Source: an uncultured Ruminococcus sp. (GTDB lineage Bacteria; Bacillota; Clostridia; Oscillospirales; Acutalibacteraceae). From it: a DNA stretch of 56,382 nucleotides. Every line of letters starts with the position of its first letter. Positions within the stretch are counted from its first letter, which is position 1. The stretch lies in assembly GCA_902776185.1 (NCBI GenBank), contig CACYPH010000008.1, positions 1 to 56,382 of the forward strand, given 5' to 3'. The notes under the pieces were generated by a model that had not been told where the DNA came from, did no database searches, and saw only the letters and a list, made by a program, of their open reading frames with translations. Shown here one piece after another: positions 7,958 through 17,068 of this stretch. Position numbers and translations under genes: made by a program.

Positions 7958-9998
7958 GTTCACTTACCTCCAGCAGTTTTTGAATAATCAGAGAATCGTT
8001 CAGGTTGACTTTCCCTTCGACCTGACTCAGCTCGATCTCGGTGGTGTACATCCCTTCGAAAATGCGGATGAGCCCAAGCTCGTTCATGCACTCGAGGATC
8101 ACCCTGAGCTTGCCGTAGGTAATGCCGCAGTTCAAGCGGTAGAGCAGGGTATCGAGCGAATGATGATAGCCGCCGGATGAACGGATCGAGCGGTAGACGA
8201 CGGCGAATTCGTCGCGCGTCGGGATGAGGGATGCGGCTTCCTCTGCGGTAATATTGTCGCCGCGGCAGAAGCTTTCAAATAATTCTTTTGTAGAAATATA
8301 GCTATCCTCATCCATTCCCGAGAAGCGGATGTCGCGGATAAAGACCGACAGGCTCTCGGTATTATTATATACATTGACGTCCAAGGTAACCGCCAAATCG
8401 ACAACATCGCCGACAAGATACGGAAATTCCTTGAGCGAGGTGGAAAATTTCATCGCGACAACGGTCGATTCGCCGCGCGAAAGGGTCAGGCGCAGGTGTT
8501 TTCCGCCGCCGATCTCGCGGATATCGCGGATGGTCATATTGAACAGCCCGAACAGCGGGGTCGGATTGCCCGCGCCGTAGGGCTCGAGGATCGAGAGATC
8601 CGCCGCCATCTGCACGTTCAATTGCGCCGGATTGAGCTTGCAGTCCAGTTCTAAGGTCGGGGCGGGGATAGGATGGTCGGCGGAGTAGGCGTTGATTGCC
8701 TCGATGAACGGCTCGATATTCTCGCGTGTCACGCAGAAACCGACCGCCATGGGATGACCGCCGCACTGGACCAGATGCTCGGAGCAGGCAAAAACGGCGT
8801 CGATCAGCGAAAAGCCGCTGACGGAGCGTCCGGATGCGCGGCACACCTCGCCGTCGAGGGTGATAACGATCGCGGGCTTGGAATAGACCTCCTTGACGCG
8901 GGAGGCGACGATCCCGATGACGCCCTTGTGCCAGCCCTCGCCGTAGACGACGATGACGCGGTTATTGACAATAGAGGGGTTCTCGCGGATCAGCGCGTCG
9001 ATATCGGCGAGGATCTCGCGCTCGAGCTGCTGACGCTCGGTATTATCGGAGGACAGCTCGGCTGCGATATCCGCCGCGTATTCCTCGTCCTCGGTGAGCA
9101 GCATGGAGACGGATTTCTTTGACAGACCCAATCTGCCGCCGGCGTTGATGCGCGGAACAAGGGTGAAGCTGAGATTGCCCGCTGAGATCCGCTTTCCGGA
9201 GAGCCCGGCTTCTTCTGAGAGAGCGGCGATACCGATGCGGTCGCCGTTATTGATATGCATCAGACCGTTCTTGACCAGCACGCGGTTCTCGCCGCGGAGG
9301 GCGACGATATCACCGACAGTGCCGATCGCCGCAAGGTCGGAATAGTTTTCGAGCAAGCCGTCAACGTCGGCATAATCTCCCTCGATCGCCTGCACCAATT
9401 TAAAGGCGACGCCGACACCTGATAATTCTTTAAAAGAACTATTGCAATCGGGTCGATGGAGATCGACGATCGCGACAGCGTCAGGCAGTACGTCGGGAAC
9501 GGCGTGGTGATCGGTGACGACGGTATCGATGCCCAGCGTCTTTGCATAGGCGATCTCTTCCACAGCGGCGATGCCGTTATCGACGGTGACGATCAGCTTG
9601 ACGCCGCGCTCGTACAGCTTTGCGACAGCGTCCGAATTCATGCCGTAGCCCTCGGTCTCGCGCGAGGGGATATAGTACATCACATCTGCGCCGATATCGG
9701 ACAGATAGGAGTATAACAGCGCTGTCGAAGTGACGCCGTCGGCGTCAAAGTCGCCGTAGACACAGATGCGTTCGCCGTCCTCGATCGCGCGTTGGATGCG
9801 CTCGACGGCTTTGTCCATATCGCGGATCTCAAAGGGTGAGGCGGTGATGGTCTCATTGGAGAGAAAGTCGATGATCTCCTCCTCGCTCGTCACGCCGCGG
9901 ATATCCAGCAGCATCGCGACGAGCATCGGCAGATCGTACCGCGAGGAAATGGTCATCGCGTTGTCTTTATTCAATTTTCGGGTGATCCATTTCTTCAT
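7950..9998 (-). CDS. recJ: Single-stranded-DNA exonuclease RecJ
   Basis: A 682-residue 5'-3' ssDNA exonuclease acting in recombination and repair. DHH-family motifs are in place: VYGDFDADGVTSTALL (about 81-96), TVDNGI (about 138), VTDHHAVP (about 161), and the DHHA1 motif CGGHPMAVGF (about 413-422). The C-terminal extra region of about 150 residues (FSGMDEDSYISTKELF onward) is common in Firmicute RecJ. It is separated from recN by a half copy of repeat A and is coupled by overlap to rel. Two copies of the recurrent AATTCT-type motif (8281, 9424) lie within it. Confidence 0.95.
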   Translation of the reverse strand: MKKWITRKLNKDNAMTISSRYDLPMLVAMLLDIRGVTSEEEIIDFLSNETITASPFEIRDMDKAVERIQRAIEDGERICVYGDFDADGVTSTALLYSYLSDIGADVMYYIPSRETEGYGMNSDAVAKLYERGVKLIVTVDNGIAAVEEIAYAKTLGIDTVVTDHHAVPDVLPDAVAIVDLHRPDCNSSFKELSGVGVAFKLVQAIEGDYADVDGLLENYSDLAAIGTVGDIVALRGENRVLVKNGLMHINNGDRIGIAALSEEAGLSGKRISAGNLSFTLVPRINAGGRLGLSKKSVSMLLTEDEEYAADIAAELSSDNTERQQLEREILADIDALIRENPSIVNNRVIVVYGEGWHKGVIGIVASRVKEVYSKPAIVITLDGEVCRASGRSVSGFSLIDAVFACSEHLVQCGGHPMAVGFCVTRENIEPFIEAINAYSADHPIPAPTLELDCKLNPAQLNVQMAADLSILEPYGAGNPTPLFGLFNMTIRDIREIGGGKHLRLTLSRGESTVVAMKFSTSLKEFPYLVGDVVDLAVTLDVNVYNNTESLSVFIRDIRFSGMDEDSYISTKELFESFCRGDNITAEEAASLIPTRDEFAVVYRSIRSSGGYHHSLDTLLYRLNCGITYGKLRVILECMNELGLIRIFEGMYTTEIELSQVEGKVNLNDSLIIQKLLEVSEHD
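8281..8299 (+). repeat. AT-rich quasi-palindrome, copy in recJ
   Basis: AATTCTTTTGTAGAAATAT, 17 of 19 matches to the window consensus AATTCTTTTTTAGAATTAT, antisense to recJ. It encodes the ordinary protein segment STKEL, so the motif arises from codon choice, not an inserted peptide. Confidence 0.45.
9424..9442 (+). repeat. AT-rich quasi-palindrome, second copy in recJ
   Basis: AATTCTTTAAAAGAACTAT lies inside recJ, where the coding strand reads NSSFKEL, a normal part of the DHH domain. It is in the same orientation as the other copies. Confidence 0.45.
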
Positions 9999-10018
9999 GG
10001 TGTGCTCCGTATCAATTA

Positions 10019-10096
10019 ATTGGTTTCTCGCTACGCTCGATCAATCATGCAATTCCTCAGTCACCTACGGTGACAGCTCCCTTTACCAAAGGGAGC
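10019..10096. repeat. Repeat A, half copy between recN and recJ
   Basis: Contains the family-A hallmark: CAATTCCTCAGTCACC, a short hairpin (CACC-TACGG-TGAC), then CTCCCTTTACCAAAGGGAG. It fills the recN-recJ gap, and the recN stop codon starts one base from its end. The same sequence occurs at 15805-15894 and in the full copy at 37016-37179. Confidence 0.85.
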
Positions 10097-11761
10097 CTAG
10101 GAACTGCTCCTAAGGAGTTCACGTGCGTGGTTGAGTGCGGAATCGGTGATGGTCTCGCCGCCGACGATGCGGGCAAGCTCGCGGACTCTCCCCTCTTGAT
10201 CGAGCGGGGTGACCTGTGTATAGGTGCGGTCGTCGTGAACGGATTTGCTGATGAACAGGTGGTTATCCGCAAAGGCGGCGATCTGTGCCTGATGGGTCAC
10301 GCACAACGCCTGACAATCGGCGGAAAGCTGTTTGAGCTTTTTGCCGACCCTGCCTGCCGCAGAGCCGGAGATGCCGGTGTCGATCTCGTCGAAGATCAGC
10401 GTTTCGACAAAGTCCGCCTTGCTCAGCACAGTCTTGATCGCGAGCATCATGCGGGATAATTCGCCGCCGGACGCAATCTTGGAGACGGGCTTCGGTTCTT
10501 CGCCGGGATTGGTGGAGATGAGGAATTCGAGCTTGTCGATGCCGCGGGTATTGAGGGGGACCTCCTCGCGGCTGATCTCGAGCCGGACATTCGGCATTTC
10601 GAGGAATGCCATCTCGCGCTCAACGTCCTTGCGGAAGCGCTCGGCAACCTCCAGTCGGTATGCGGATATTTCTTTTGCGGAATGATATGCTTTGTTGTAC
10701 AGATCATCACGCTTCAAAGCGAGCTGTTCGCGGTTGAAGGCGTAATCTGTCAGATTTTTTAATTCTTTTTTAGAATTATCGAGATAGGCGAGCATTTCCT
10801 CTTCGCTGTCGCCGTACTTTCGGCGCAGCCGATAAAGCAGATCCATGCGCTCCTCGATCTCTTCAAGTCTGCCGGGGTTCGCGTCGATATCGTCCATCGC
10901 CTGCTCGAGCTCGCGGGAAATCTCCTGCAGTTCGTATAATGCGGACGACAGCCGGTCGGAGGAATTCTCCAGATCGGGCAGATACCGTGCGGCATGGATG
11001 ACGGATTCGGAAGCGTCGTCAAGCATCCTTAATGCGCCGTCGATCTCATCGTCGCCGTCAAGGGCAAGTCGAGCGCACATGAGCTCCTTTGCGATCTTCT
11101 CGCGGTTGCGCAGGGCTTCCTTCTCAGTCGTCAGTGCGTCGTATTCGCCGACGGTGATCTCGGCGTCCTCCAGCTCCTGTATCTGGAAGGTCAGCAGGTC
11201 GATCTTTGAGAGGCGCTCGGCTTCGTCCATATCAGCGGACGAGAGCTCCTCCTCGACCGCTTTCAGCTCGCGATAGAGGCGGCGGTAAGCGGAGAGCTTC
11301 TCCCCCATCTGTGCCAGCGCGTCGATATAGACGATATGCAGCGCGGGGTTCATCAGCTCGAGGTTGTCGTTCTGACCGTGGATATTGACGAGGTACTCGC
11401 CGATGTCCTTGAGGGCGGAGACGGTTGCGGGGCGGGAGTTGATACGGCAGGTGTTCTTGCCGCTGACGCTCAGCTCGCGCGAGAGGATCAGCGTGCCGTC
11501 CTCGGCGGAAAAGCCCATGGACATAAGCTTCTTCTGCACCAGCTCGGAAACATCCTCAAAGGTCGCGCTGACGAATGCCGCGTCCGCTCCCGAACGGATC
11601 AGTCCGCGGGAGGAACGCTTGCCCAGCACGGCGTTGATCGAATCGATCACGATGCTCTTGCCCGCGCCGGTCTCGCCGGTGAGGATATTCAAGCCGCGGG
11701 TAAAGTCGATATTTGTTTTTTCGATAACCGCTATATTCTCGATATATAGGTTAGTCAGCAT
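10097..11761 (-). CDS. recN: DNA repair protein RecN
   Basis: A 554-residue SMC-like ATPase recruited to double-strand breaks. The Walker A motif GETGAGKSIVID is at about 29-40. A long coiled-coil runs through about 150-370. The ABC signature IASGGELSRMMLA is at about 442-454, with Walker B TLIFDEIDTGISG near 470. Length is normal for RecN. Its last codons and stop abut repeat A, so the extreme C-terminus may have been reshaped by that element. It follows argR with a 42-bp gap, the conserved argR-recN order of Firmicutes. Confidence 0.95.
   Translation of the reverse strand: MLTNLYIENIAVIEKTNIDFTRGLNILTGETGAGKSIVIDSINAVLGKRSSRGLIRSGADAAFVSATFEDVSELVQKKLMSMGFSAEDGTLILSRELSVSGKNTCRINSRPATVSALKDIGEYLVNIHGQNDNLELMNPALHIVYIDALAQMGEKLSAYRRLYRELKAVEEELSSADMDEAERLSKIDLLTFQIQELEDAEITVGEYDALTTEKEALRNREKIAKELMCARLALDGDDEIDGALRMLDDASESVIHAARYLPDLENSSDRLSSALYELQEISRELEQAMDDIDANPGRLEEIEERMDLLYRLRRKYGDSEEEMLAYLDNSKKELKNLTDYAFNREQLALKRDDLYNKAYHSAKEISAYRLEVAERFRKDVEREMAFLEMPNVRLEISREEVPLNTRGIDKLEFLISTNPGEEPKPVSKIASGGELSRMMLAIKTVLSKADFVETLIFDEIDTGISGSAAGRVGKKLKQLSADCQALCVTHQAQIAAFADNHLFISKSVHDDRTYTQVTPLDQEGRVRELARIVGGETITDSALNHARELLRSSS
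10761..10779 (+). repeat. AT-rich quasi-palindrome, best copy (recN)
   Basis: AATTCTTTTTTAGAATTAT is used as the window consensus. It lies within the recN coiled-coil region, antisense to the gene, where the protein reads DNSKKELK. Its AT-only character contrasts sharply with the surrounding GC-rich codons. Confidence 0.5.
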
Positions 11762-11803
11762 AAAAACAATCCTTATCTGATAGTCAATTTTCGGGTTAAG
11801 CGA

Positions 11804-12253
11804 TCAGCCGATGTACTTCTGCAGTTCTTCTGCACAGGGCTGTGCACTCTCGGGATCTTTGCAGACGATCATGATCGTGTCTTCACCCGCGATGGTGCCG
11901 ACGATCGGATCGAAGGTCATCATGTCGATTGCGGCGCAGGCCGCCTGAGCCATGCCGCTGAAGGTTTTGATGACGACAAGATTCATCGCAACATCGATGG
12001 AAACGACAGAGGAGGAGAAAATCGCATTGAAGTTGTTCTTCGCGCCTTTCTCCGCGCTGGGAGAAGCCTGATAGCGGTATTTGCCGTCGGGCAGGAGCGT
12101 TTTTGTCAGGCGGAGCTGTTTGATATCGCGCGACACGGTGGACTGGGTGACGTCGTAGCCGTCGGCGCGCAGGTAATCGATCAGTTCTTCCTGGGTGGTG
12201 ATCGGGTACTTGTTGATCAGCTCGAGAATTTTATTATGTCTGTTGTTCTTCAT
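11804..12253 (-). CDS. argR: Arginine repressor ArgR
   Basis: A 149-residue hexameric regulator that senses arginine. The N-terminal winged helix carries the recognition segment TQSTVSRDIKQLRL (about 37-50). The C-terminal oligomerisation and ligand domain has the family motif GTIAGEDTIMIVC (about 117-129). GAAGGAG precedes the start by about 10 bases. It lies between nadK and recN, which is the usual Firmicute context. No ARG box was identified in the window, so its targets are presumably elsewhere. Confidence 0.95.
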   Translation of the reverse strand: MKNNRHNKILELINKYPITTQEELIDYLRADGYDVTQSTVSRDIKQLRLTKTLLPDGKYRYQASPSAEKGAKNNFNAIFSSSVVSIDVAMNLVVIKTFSGMAQAACAAIDMMTFDPIVGTIAGEDTIMIVCKDPESAQPCAEELQKYIG

Positions 12254-12254
12254 C

Positions 12255-13097
12255 TTACGAATTCTCCTTCAGTTTCTCGTTGAGTAATGTATAGAAATTT
12301 TTCTCTTTTAGAATTATCAGCTGTAATTCCATCGGTGATCGCTTCACCGTGACGGTATCGTCGGAGGATACCGGCACGTAGTTCTGACCGTCGACGGTCA
12401 TGTAGCATTTGAGGTCGGAGTGCTTTTGTACGCGGGCGGTCAGGACGGCGTTCTCGCCGAACACGACCTGGCGCGAGGACAGCGCATGGGGACAGACGGG
12501 CGTGAGCAGGATACAGCGCATATCCGGCTCGATGACCGGCCCTCCCGCCGAGAAAGAATATGCCGTAGAGCCTGTAGGCGTTGCGAACAACATTCCGTCG
12601 GCGCGGTAGTTGACGATGCGTTCAAAGCCGTCTTCGACCGAGATATCCACCATCGACGACAGCGAGTCGCGATGGATGACCGCCTCGTTGACAGCGGTAT
12701 AGGTGACCGAATCGTTGCCGCGGGTCTTGGTGATCTCGAGAAGCATTCGCCGCTGGATACGGTAGTCGCCCGTCAGCAGGCGTTGCAGCTCATCAAGCTC
12801 GTCGGGCTCGATATTGGCGACAAAGCCGATGCGTCCGAGATTGACGCCGAGGAGCGGCTTGTTGTACAAAGCGGCAAACTTTGCGTTGTGGATGATCGTG
12901 CCGTCGCCGCCGACCGTGACCGCGATATCACAGCTGCGGATCACGTCCTCTGCCGTATCCGCCACCGTGGTATCGTTCAGCGGACAGCTTTTATCCGTCA
13001 GCACCTCTGCCCCGCCGGAGGTGAAGATGGAGGTGATTTTCTGCGCGGTCTCTAAGGCGCGCTTTTTATCCAGATTGACTAATAATCCTATCTTCAT
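12255..13097 (-). CDS. nadK: NAD kinase
   Basis: A 280-residue cytosolic kinase that makes NADP from NAD and ATP. The diagnostic VGGDGTIIHNAKF is at about 61-73, PLLGVNLGRIGFV is at about 81-93, and the NAD-binding ATPTGSTAYSFSAGGP is at about 171-186. The start overlaps the tlyA stop by 4 bases and the stop is 1 bp from argR, so tlyA-nadK-argR-recN is one transcript. The motif copy at 12299 falls in its 3' end (LIILKEKNF). Confidence 0.95.
   Translation of the reverse strand: MKIGLLVNLDKKRALETAQKITSIFTSGGAEVLTDKSCPLNDTTVADTAEDVIRSCDIAVTVGGDGTIIHNAKFAALYNKPLLGVNLGRIGFVANIEPDELDELQRLLTGDYRIQRRMLLEITKTRGNDSVTYTAVNEAVIHRDSLSSMVDISVEDGFERIVNYRADGMLFATPTGSTAYSFSAGGPVIEPDMRCILLTPVCPHALSSRQVVFGENAVLTARVQKHSDLKCYMTVDGQNYVPVSSDDTVTVKRSPMELQLIILKEKNFYTLLNEKLKENS
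12299..12317 (+). repeat. AT-rich quasi-palindrome, copy in nadK
   Basis: TTTTCTCTTTTAGAATTAT matches the consensus at 16 of 19 positions and lies antisense within the 3' end of nadK. Confidence 0.4.
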
Positions 13098-13909
13098 AGG
13101 CTCACCTTGCTGTCAAGTTCGGTATGCGACGCTTCGACAACCTCATCGGCGGTGGTCGTCAGGCGGTTTTCGGGAGCGTCGGATTTTTCGATGTAAATGA
13201 GATATTCGATATTGCCCTGCGGTCCTTTGATGGGAGAATAGCTCAGTCCCAACACCGAGAAGCCGTCGGAAAGGCAATAGTCGATGATGCCCTGCACAAC
13301 GGAGATATGGACCGCCTTGTCGCGGACGACGCCGTTCTTGCCGACGTTCTCGCGTCCTGCTTCAAACTGGGGCTTGATCAGGCAGACAGCGGTCGCATGG
13401 TCTGCCGCTACTGCGCGCGCCGCGGGCAGGATCAGTCGCAGGGAGATGAATGCCACATCCGCCGAGAAAAAATCGACCTTATCGGGAATCTGTTCGTCGG
13501 TGACATGGCGCATATTGGTGCGCTCGAGATTGACGACGCGGGGATCGGTGCGCAATTTCCACGCAAGCTGACCGTAGCCGACGTCGACGGCATAGACTTT
13601 GGACGCGCCGTTCTGGAGCATACAGTCGGTGAAGCCGCCGGTAGACGCGCCGATATCCATCGCGATTTTACCGTCGAGAGTGATCGGGAAAACCTGCATC
13701 GCTTTCTCGAGCTTATAGCCGCCGCGGCTGACATAGCGGTCGTCGCCGCCGCGGACCTCGATAGGCAGGTTCTCGTCAAAGGACGCGCCCGCCTTATCTG
13801 CTTTTTGATTGTTGACATAGACACAGCCGGACATGATGACTGCCTTTGCCTTTTCGCGGCTTTCGAAAAAGCCCTTTTCTACCAAGAGGACGTCCAGTCG
13901 TTTTTTCAT
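13094..13909 (-). CDS. tlyA: TlyA-family rRNA methyltransferase
   Basis: A 271-residue protein with an N-terminal S4 RNA-binding domain (RLDVLLVEKGFFESREKAKA) followed by a Rossmann methyltransferase domain. The SAM-binding motif is AMDIGASTGGFTDCML (about 83-98). The family 2'-O-methylates rRNA ribose; some members have been called haemolysins. The ATG at 13909, overlapping the dxs stop by one base (TGATG), is preferred to the TTG one codon upstream because of the GAGGA spacing. The position between dxs and nadK is standard in Firmicutes. Confidence 0.93.
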   Translation of the reverse strand: MKKRLDVLLVEKGFFESREKAKAVIMSGCVYVNNQKADKAGASFDENLPIEVRGGDDRYVSRGGYKLEKAMQVFPITLDGKIAMDIGASTGGFTDCMLQNGASKVYAVDVGYGQLAWKLRTDPRVVNLERTNMRHVTDEQIPDKVDFFSADVAFISLRLILPAARAVAADHATAVCLIKPQFEAGRENVGKNGVVRDKAVHISVVQGIIDYCLSDGFSVLGLSYSPIKGPQGNIEYLIYIEKSDAPENRLTTTADEVVEASHTELDSKVSL

Positions 13910-15765
13910 CAATCGTCCTCCGTAATCATCCTGACCATTCCCTCTGCGTCCAGACCGAGGTGACTGAGCGCGGATGCGATGGATGCGTGGTGGATGTATT
14001 TCTCACCGACGGTGCGTTCGCGGTACTTGCCCGTGTAACTGCGCTCGTCGAGCATACGGCGCATGGTTTCGCTGATCGATCCGCTGCGCATCCCTTCCTC
14101 AAAGAAGTAAACGCTCTTGAATTTCAAGGCAAAATCGATCGCGGCGGGATCGAGGGGCTTGATGCGGCAGAATTTCAGGATGCAGACGTTTTTGCCCGCT
14201 GCTCCCAGCTGTTCAGCGGCTTTGACCGCCTCGCAGAACAATCTGCCGTAGGTGACGATCAGGGTATCGGCGTTTTGATCGCCGTAGATATCATAATTGA
14301 CGCTTTCGGTTTCGTAATCCTCGGGGCGATAACCCTCGCTGCCGCGCGGATAGCGCACAGCGACGACGCCCTCGATATCGTAGAGCGCGGTCGAGAGAGA
14401 GGCTCTCAGCCCGTCGTAGTAGCACGGAGAAAGGATGGATACGCCGGGGATAGCGTTCAGCATCGCGACGTCAAAAACACCCTGATGGGTTTCGCCGTCC
14501 TCGCCGACGATGCCTGCGCGGTCGACGCCGATGACAACGTGCGCCCACTGCATCGCGGCGTCGTGGATGATCTGGTCATAGCCGCGCTGGAGGAACGAGG
14601 AGTAGACGGCAAATACCGGCAGCATTCCGCCGACCGCCATGCCTGAGGCATAGGTGATCGCGTGTTCCTCGGCGATACCGACATCAAAGAAACGATCCTT
14701 GTAGATCTTGGAGAAATCGACCAGCCCGGTGCCGGTGCGCATCGCGGCGGTGATCGCACAGACGCGCTTGTCCTTCTCTGCTAAGCGGCAGAGTTCCTCG
14801 CCGAAAATGTCGGAAAAATTCTGTTTGGAGCTGATCGGCTCGCCGGTATCGACATTGAACGAGCCGATGCCGTGGAAGGTGGAAGCGTCCTTCTCGGCGA
14901 ATTTGTAGCCCTTGCCTTTGACGGTGACGACATGGAGCAGGGCGGGATCTTTAGAGCGGCGCACGGTATTGAGCGCGTTGGTCAGCTCCTCGATGTTGTG
15001 TCCGTCGACAGGGCCGTAGTAGGACAGCCCGAGCTTTTCGAAGATCGTGTGGCGGTAGAGCACGTGCTTGACGCGGCTCTTGCTGCGCTTAAGGATGTTG
15101 CCGATGGGCTTGCCGAGCAGCGGGATCTTCATCAAAACGCGTTCGGTGCGGGATTTCAGGCGCAGGTACCACGGCTGCATGCGCATACTCGACAGGTAGC
15201 GCGCCATCGCGCCGACGTTCTTGCTGATGGACATCTTGTTGTCGTTGAGGATGATAATGAAGTTTTTATTGTAGCGTCCCGCGTTATTGAGACCCTCATA
15301 TGCCAAGCCGCCGGTGAGCGAGCCGTCGCCGATCACAGCGATCGTATAGGAGTTGTCGCCGGAAAGCTCTTTAGCCTTGCAGATGCCGAAGGCGGCAGAG
15401 ATCGAGGTGCTGGCGTGACCGGCGTTGAATGCGTCGCAGGGGCTTTCCTTGCGCTTCGGGAAGCCGGAAAGTCCGCCCTCGCGGCGGATGGTATCGATGC
15501 GGTCATAGCGGCCGGTGAGCATCTTGTGGGTATAGCACTGGTGCCCGACGTCGAAGATGATGCTGTCCTCGGGACAGTTAAAGACGCGATGAAGCAGAAC
15601 GGTCAGCTCGACCACGCCGAGGTTTGAGGAAAGATGTCCGCCGTTCACCGATACAACATCGATGAGCTTCTCGCGGATCTCCTCGCACAGAGCGGGTATC
15701 TGATCGTCCGGCAGCGCCTTGACGTCGGCGGGAGAATGGATTTTGGATAAAAGTTCGTATGACAT
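13909..15765 (-). CDS. dxs: 1-deoxy-D-xylulose-5-phosphate synthase
   Basis: A 618-residue thiamine-diphosphate enzyme that condenses pyruvate and glyceraldehyde 3-phosphate, the first step of MEP isoprenoid synthesis. The TPP motif is GDGSLTGGLAYEGLNNAG (about 148-165). Substrate-site histidines are in DVGHQCYTHK and NAGHAS, and the transketolase pyrimidine-domain motif is DVGIAEEHAI (about 365). Length is typical. It is downstream of ispA, which consumes the pathway's products. A four-unit heptamer array (15774-15805) lies directly upstream of the start. Confidence 0.96.
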   Translation of the reverse strand: MSYELLSKIHSPADVKALPDDQIPALCEEIREKLIDVVSVNGGHLSSNLGVVELTVLLHRVFNCPEDSIIFDVGHQCYTHKMLTGRYDRIDTIRREGGLSGFPKRKESPCDAFNAGHASTSISAAFGICKAKELSGDNSYTIAVIGDGSLTGGLAYEGLNNAGRYNKNFIIILNDNKMSISKNVGAMARYLSSMRMQPWYLRLKSRTERVLMKIPLLGKPIGNILKRSKSRVKHVLYRHTIFEKLGLSYYGPVDGHNIEELTNALNTVRRSKDPALLHVVTVKGKGYKFAEKDASTFHGIGSFNVDTGEPISSKQNFSDIFGEELCRLAEKDKRVCAITAAMRTGTGLVDFSKIYKDRFFDVGIAEEHAITYASGMAVGGMLPVFAVYSSFLQRGYDQIIHDAAMQWAHVVIGVDRAGIVGEDGETHQGVFDVAMLNAIPGVSILSPCYYDGLRASLSTALYDIEGVVAVRYPRGSEGYRPEDYETESVNYDIYGDQNADTLIVTYGRLFCEAVKAAEQLGAAGKNVCILKFCRIKPLDPAAIDFALKFKSVYFFEEGMRSGSISETMRRMLDERSYTGKYRERTVGEKYIHHASIASALSHLGLDAEGMVRMITEDD

Positions 15766-15773
15766 AGACTTTT

Positions 15774-15805
15774 GGTGAATGGTGAACGGTGAATGGTGAA
15801 CGGTG
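15774..15805. repeat. Heptamer tandem array (GGTGAAY)
   Basis: Four and a half perfect 7-bp units alternate GGTGAAT and GGTGAAC. The array lies 9 bp upstream of the dxs start and directly joins a half copy of repeat A. Because it is in the leader of dxs, copy number could affect expression; that is inference. Confidence 0.75.
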
Positions 15806-15894
15806 TTGGTTACTCGCTTTGCTCGAACAATAATACAATTCCTCAGGCACCTGACACGCGTGTCAGGTGCCAGCTCCCTTTACCAAAGGGAGCC
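15805..15894. repeat. Repeat A, half copy between ispA and dxs
   Basis: It has the same right half as the full copy at 37016-37179: a CAATTCCTCAG block, an extended hairpin with arms GGCACCTGACA and TGTCAGGTGCC, and then CTCCCTTTACCAAAGGGAG. It ends 5 bp after the ispA stop codon. The lengthened central hairpin differs from other copies but keeps perfect pairing, suggesting selection for structure. Confidence 0.85.
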
Positions 15895-15899
15895 TCTGA

Positions 15900-16772
15900 T
15901 TATTTCTTGCGGTTGGCGAGGGCGACGGCAAAGTCGGCAAGTTCTTTGGTATCGCCGTCAAATGCAGACAGGGCTTCGATTGCCTCTTCGGTCAGCTCGT
16001 CGACCGTTCTGCGGCACTGATCGATGCCGAGCAGGGCGACATAGGTGGATTTTTCGTTTTGTGTATCGCTGCCGACAGGTTTGCCGAGTTCATCGGTGGT
16101 GGAGGTGACGTCGAGAATATCGTCGACGATCTGGAATGCAAGTCCCACCGCGTGGGCGTAGCGTTCGGCGGCGGCGACCTTGCTGTCGTCAGCGCCCGCG
16201 CAGATACAGCCCATCATGCACGCCGCCTCGATCAAACAGGCGGTTTTCTTCTCGTCCATGACGCGCAGGGTATCGAGATTCGGCTCTTTTCCCTCGCTCA
16301 TCAGATCGATCGTCTGGCCGCCGACCATGCCGAGCAGTCCGGATTTTTCGGCAAGCACGCGTGCGGCTTTTGCGGCGTTCTCAGCGCCGACTGCTTTGAC
16401 AGCGTCATCGGACAGCATCGTTGTATACGCCATGCTCTGGAGCGCGTCGCCCGCAAGCAGGGCGATATCCTCGCCGTAGACCTTGTGGTTGGATGGTTGT
16501 CCGCGGCGGAAATCATCGTTATCCATGCACGGCAGATCGTCGTGGATCAGCGAGTAGGTGTGGATCATCTCGACCGCACAGGCGAAGGGTAAGGCTTGCT
16601 GCGCTTCTCCCCCGCACAGCTCGCAGAACGCGAGGGTCAGGGCAGGTCGGACACGTTTACCGGGCAGGTGCAGTGAGTAGGCGGCGGAATCGATCAGCCG
16701 CTGTTCGCCGTAATCGCCGGTCGGGATAGTTGATTCGAGCGCTTTGTCGATCAACGGAAGATACTGTTTCAT
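15900..16772 (-). CDS. ispA: Polyprenyl (farnesyl/geranyl) diphosphate synthase
   Basis: A 290-residue trans-prenyltransferase that elongates DMAPP with IPP. The first aspartate-rich motif is DDLPCMDNDD (about 79-88) and the second is FQIVDDILD (about 212-220). Short-chain features such as the residues before the first motif (TYSLIHDD) fit farnesyl diphosphate synthase. It is flanked by xseB (11-bp gap) and dxs, the canonical xseB-ispA-dxs order. Chain length is inferred from family and context. Confidence 0.93.
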   Translation of the reverse strand: MKQYLPLIDKALESTIPTGDYGEQRLIDSAAYSLHLPGKRVRPALTLAFCELCGGEAQQALPFACAVEMIHTYSLIHDDLPCMDNDDFRRGQPSNHKVYGEDIALLAGDALQSMAYTTMLSDDAVKAVGAENAAKAARVLAEKSGLLGMVGGQTIDLMSEGKEPNLDTLRVMDEKKTACLIEAACMMGCICAGADDSKVAAAERYAHAVGLAFQIVDDILDVTSTTDELGKPVGSDTQNEKSTYVALLGIDQCRRTVDELTEEAIEALSAFDGDTKELADFAVALANRKK

Positions 16773-16783
16773 AGTCAGCCCTC

Positions 16784-17068
16784 CTAATCCGGGATCGCCG
16801 CGCCGTGATTGGTGACAGTCTTGGTGATGGTCTTGTTGACGGGCTTCATGCCGGGCTTGATGACGGAACTAAAGCGTTCGTTGATATCGGTGATCTTGCC
16901 CTTGGCTTCGGCAAGTCTTTCGCGGCAGCAGACTACCAGCTCGCAGGCGTGCTCGTAGAGCTTGATGCTCTCGTCGAGCTTGATGCCGGGCGCTTCAAGT
17001 GCATCTACGGTTTCTTCCAACGCGTGGTACGCCTCGTAAAAGTCCATTTTTTTCATTTCTTCAGTCAT
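16784..17068 (-). CDS. xseB: Exodeoxyribonuclease VII small subunit
   Basis: A 94-residue helical subunit. The FYEAYHALEETVDALEAPGIKLDESIKLYEHA stretch has the ExxxxxLExGxxxLdeslklyE pattern of XseB. With XseA it forms the exonuclease VII that degrades single-stranded DNA. It overlaps whiA by 8 bases. Unusually, xseA, which normally precedes xseB, is not here; whiA occupies that place. The large subunit may be elsewhere, outside the window. The C-terminal tail (about residues 70-94) is longer than usual. Confidence 0.9.
   Translation of the reverse strand: MTEEMKKMDFYEAYHALEETVDALEAPGIKLDESIKLYEHACELVVCCRERLAEAKGKITDINERFSSVIKPGMKPVNKTITKTVTNHGAAIPD

Noticed and set aside
5804-7987. A 727-codon open frame on the plus strand
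   Set aside because: It is exactly antisense to rel, has no ribosome site or family similarity, and results from the GC-rich codon usage of the real gene.
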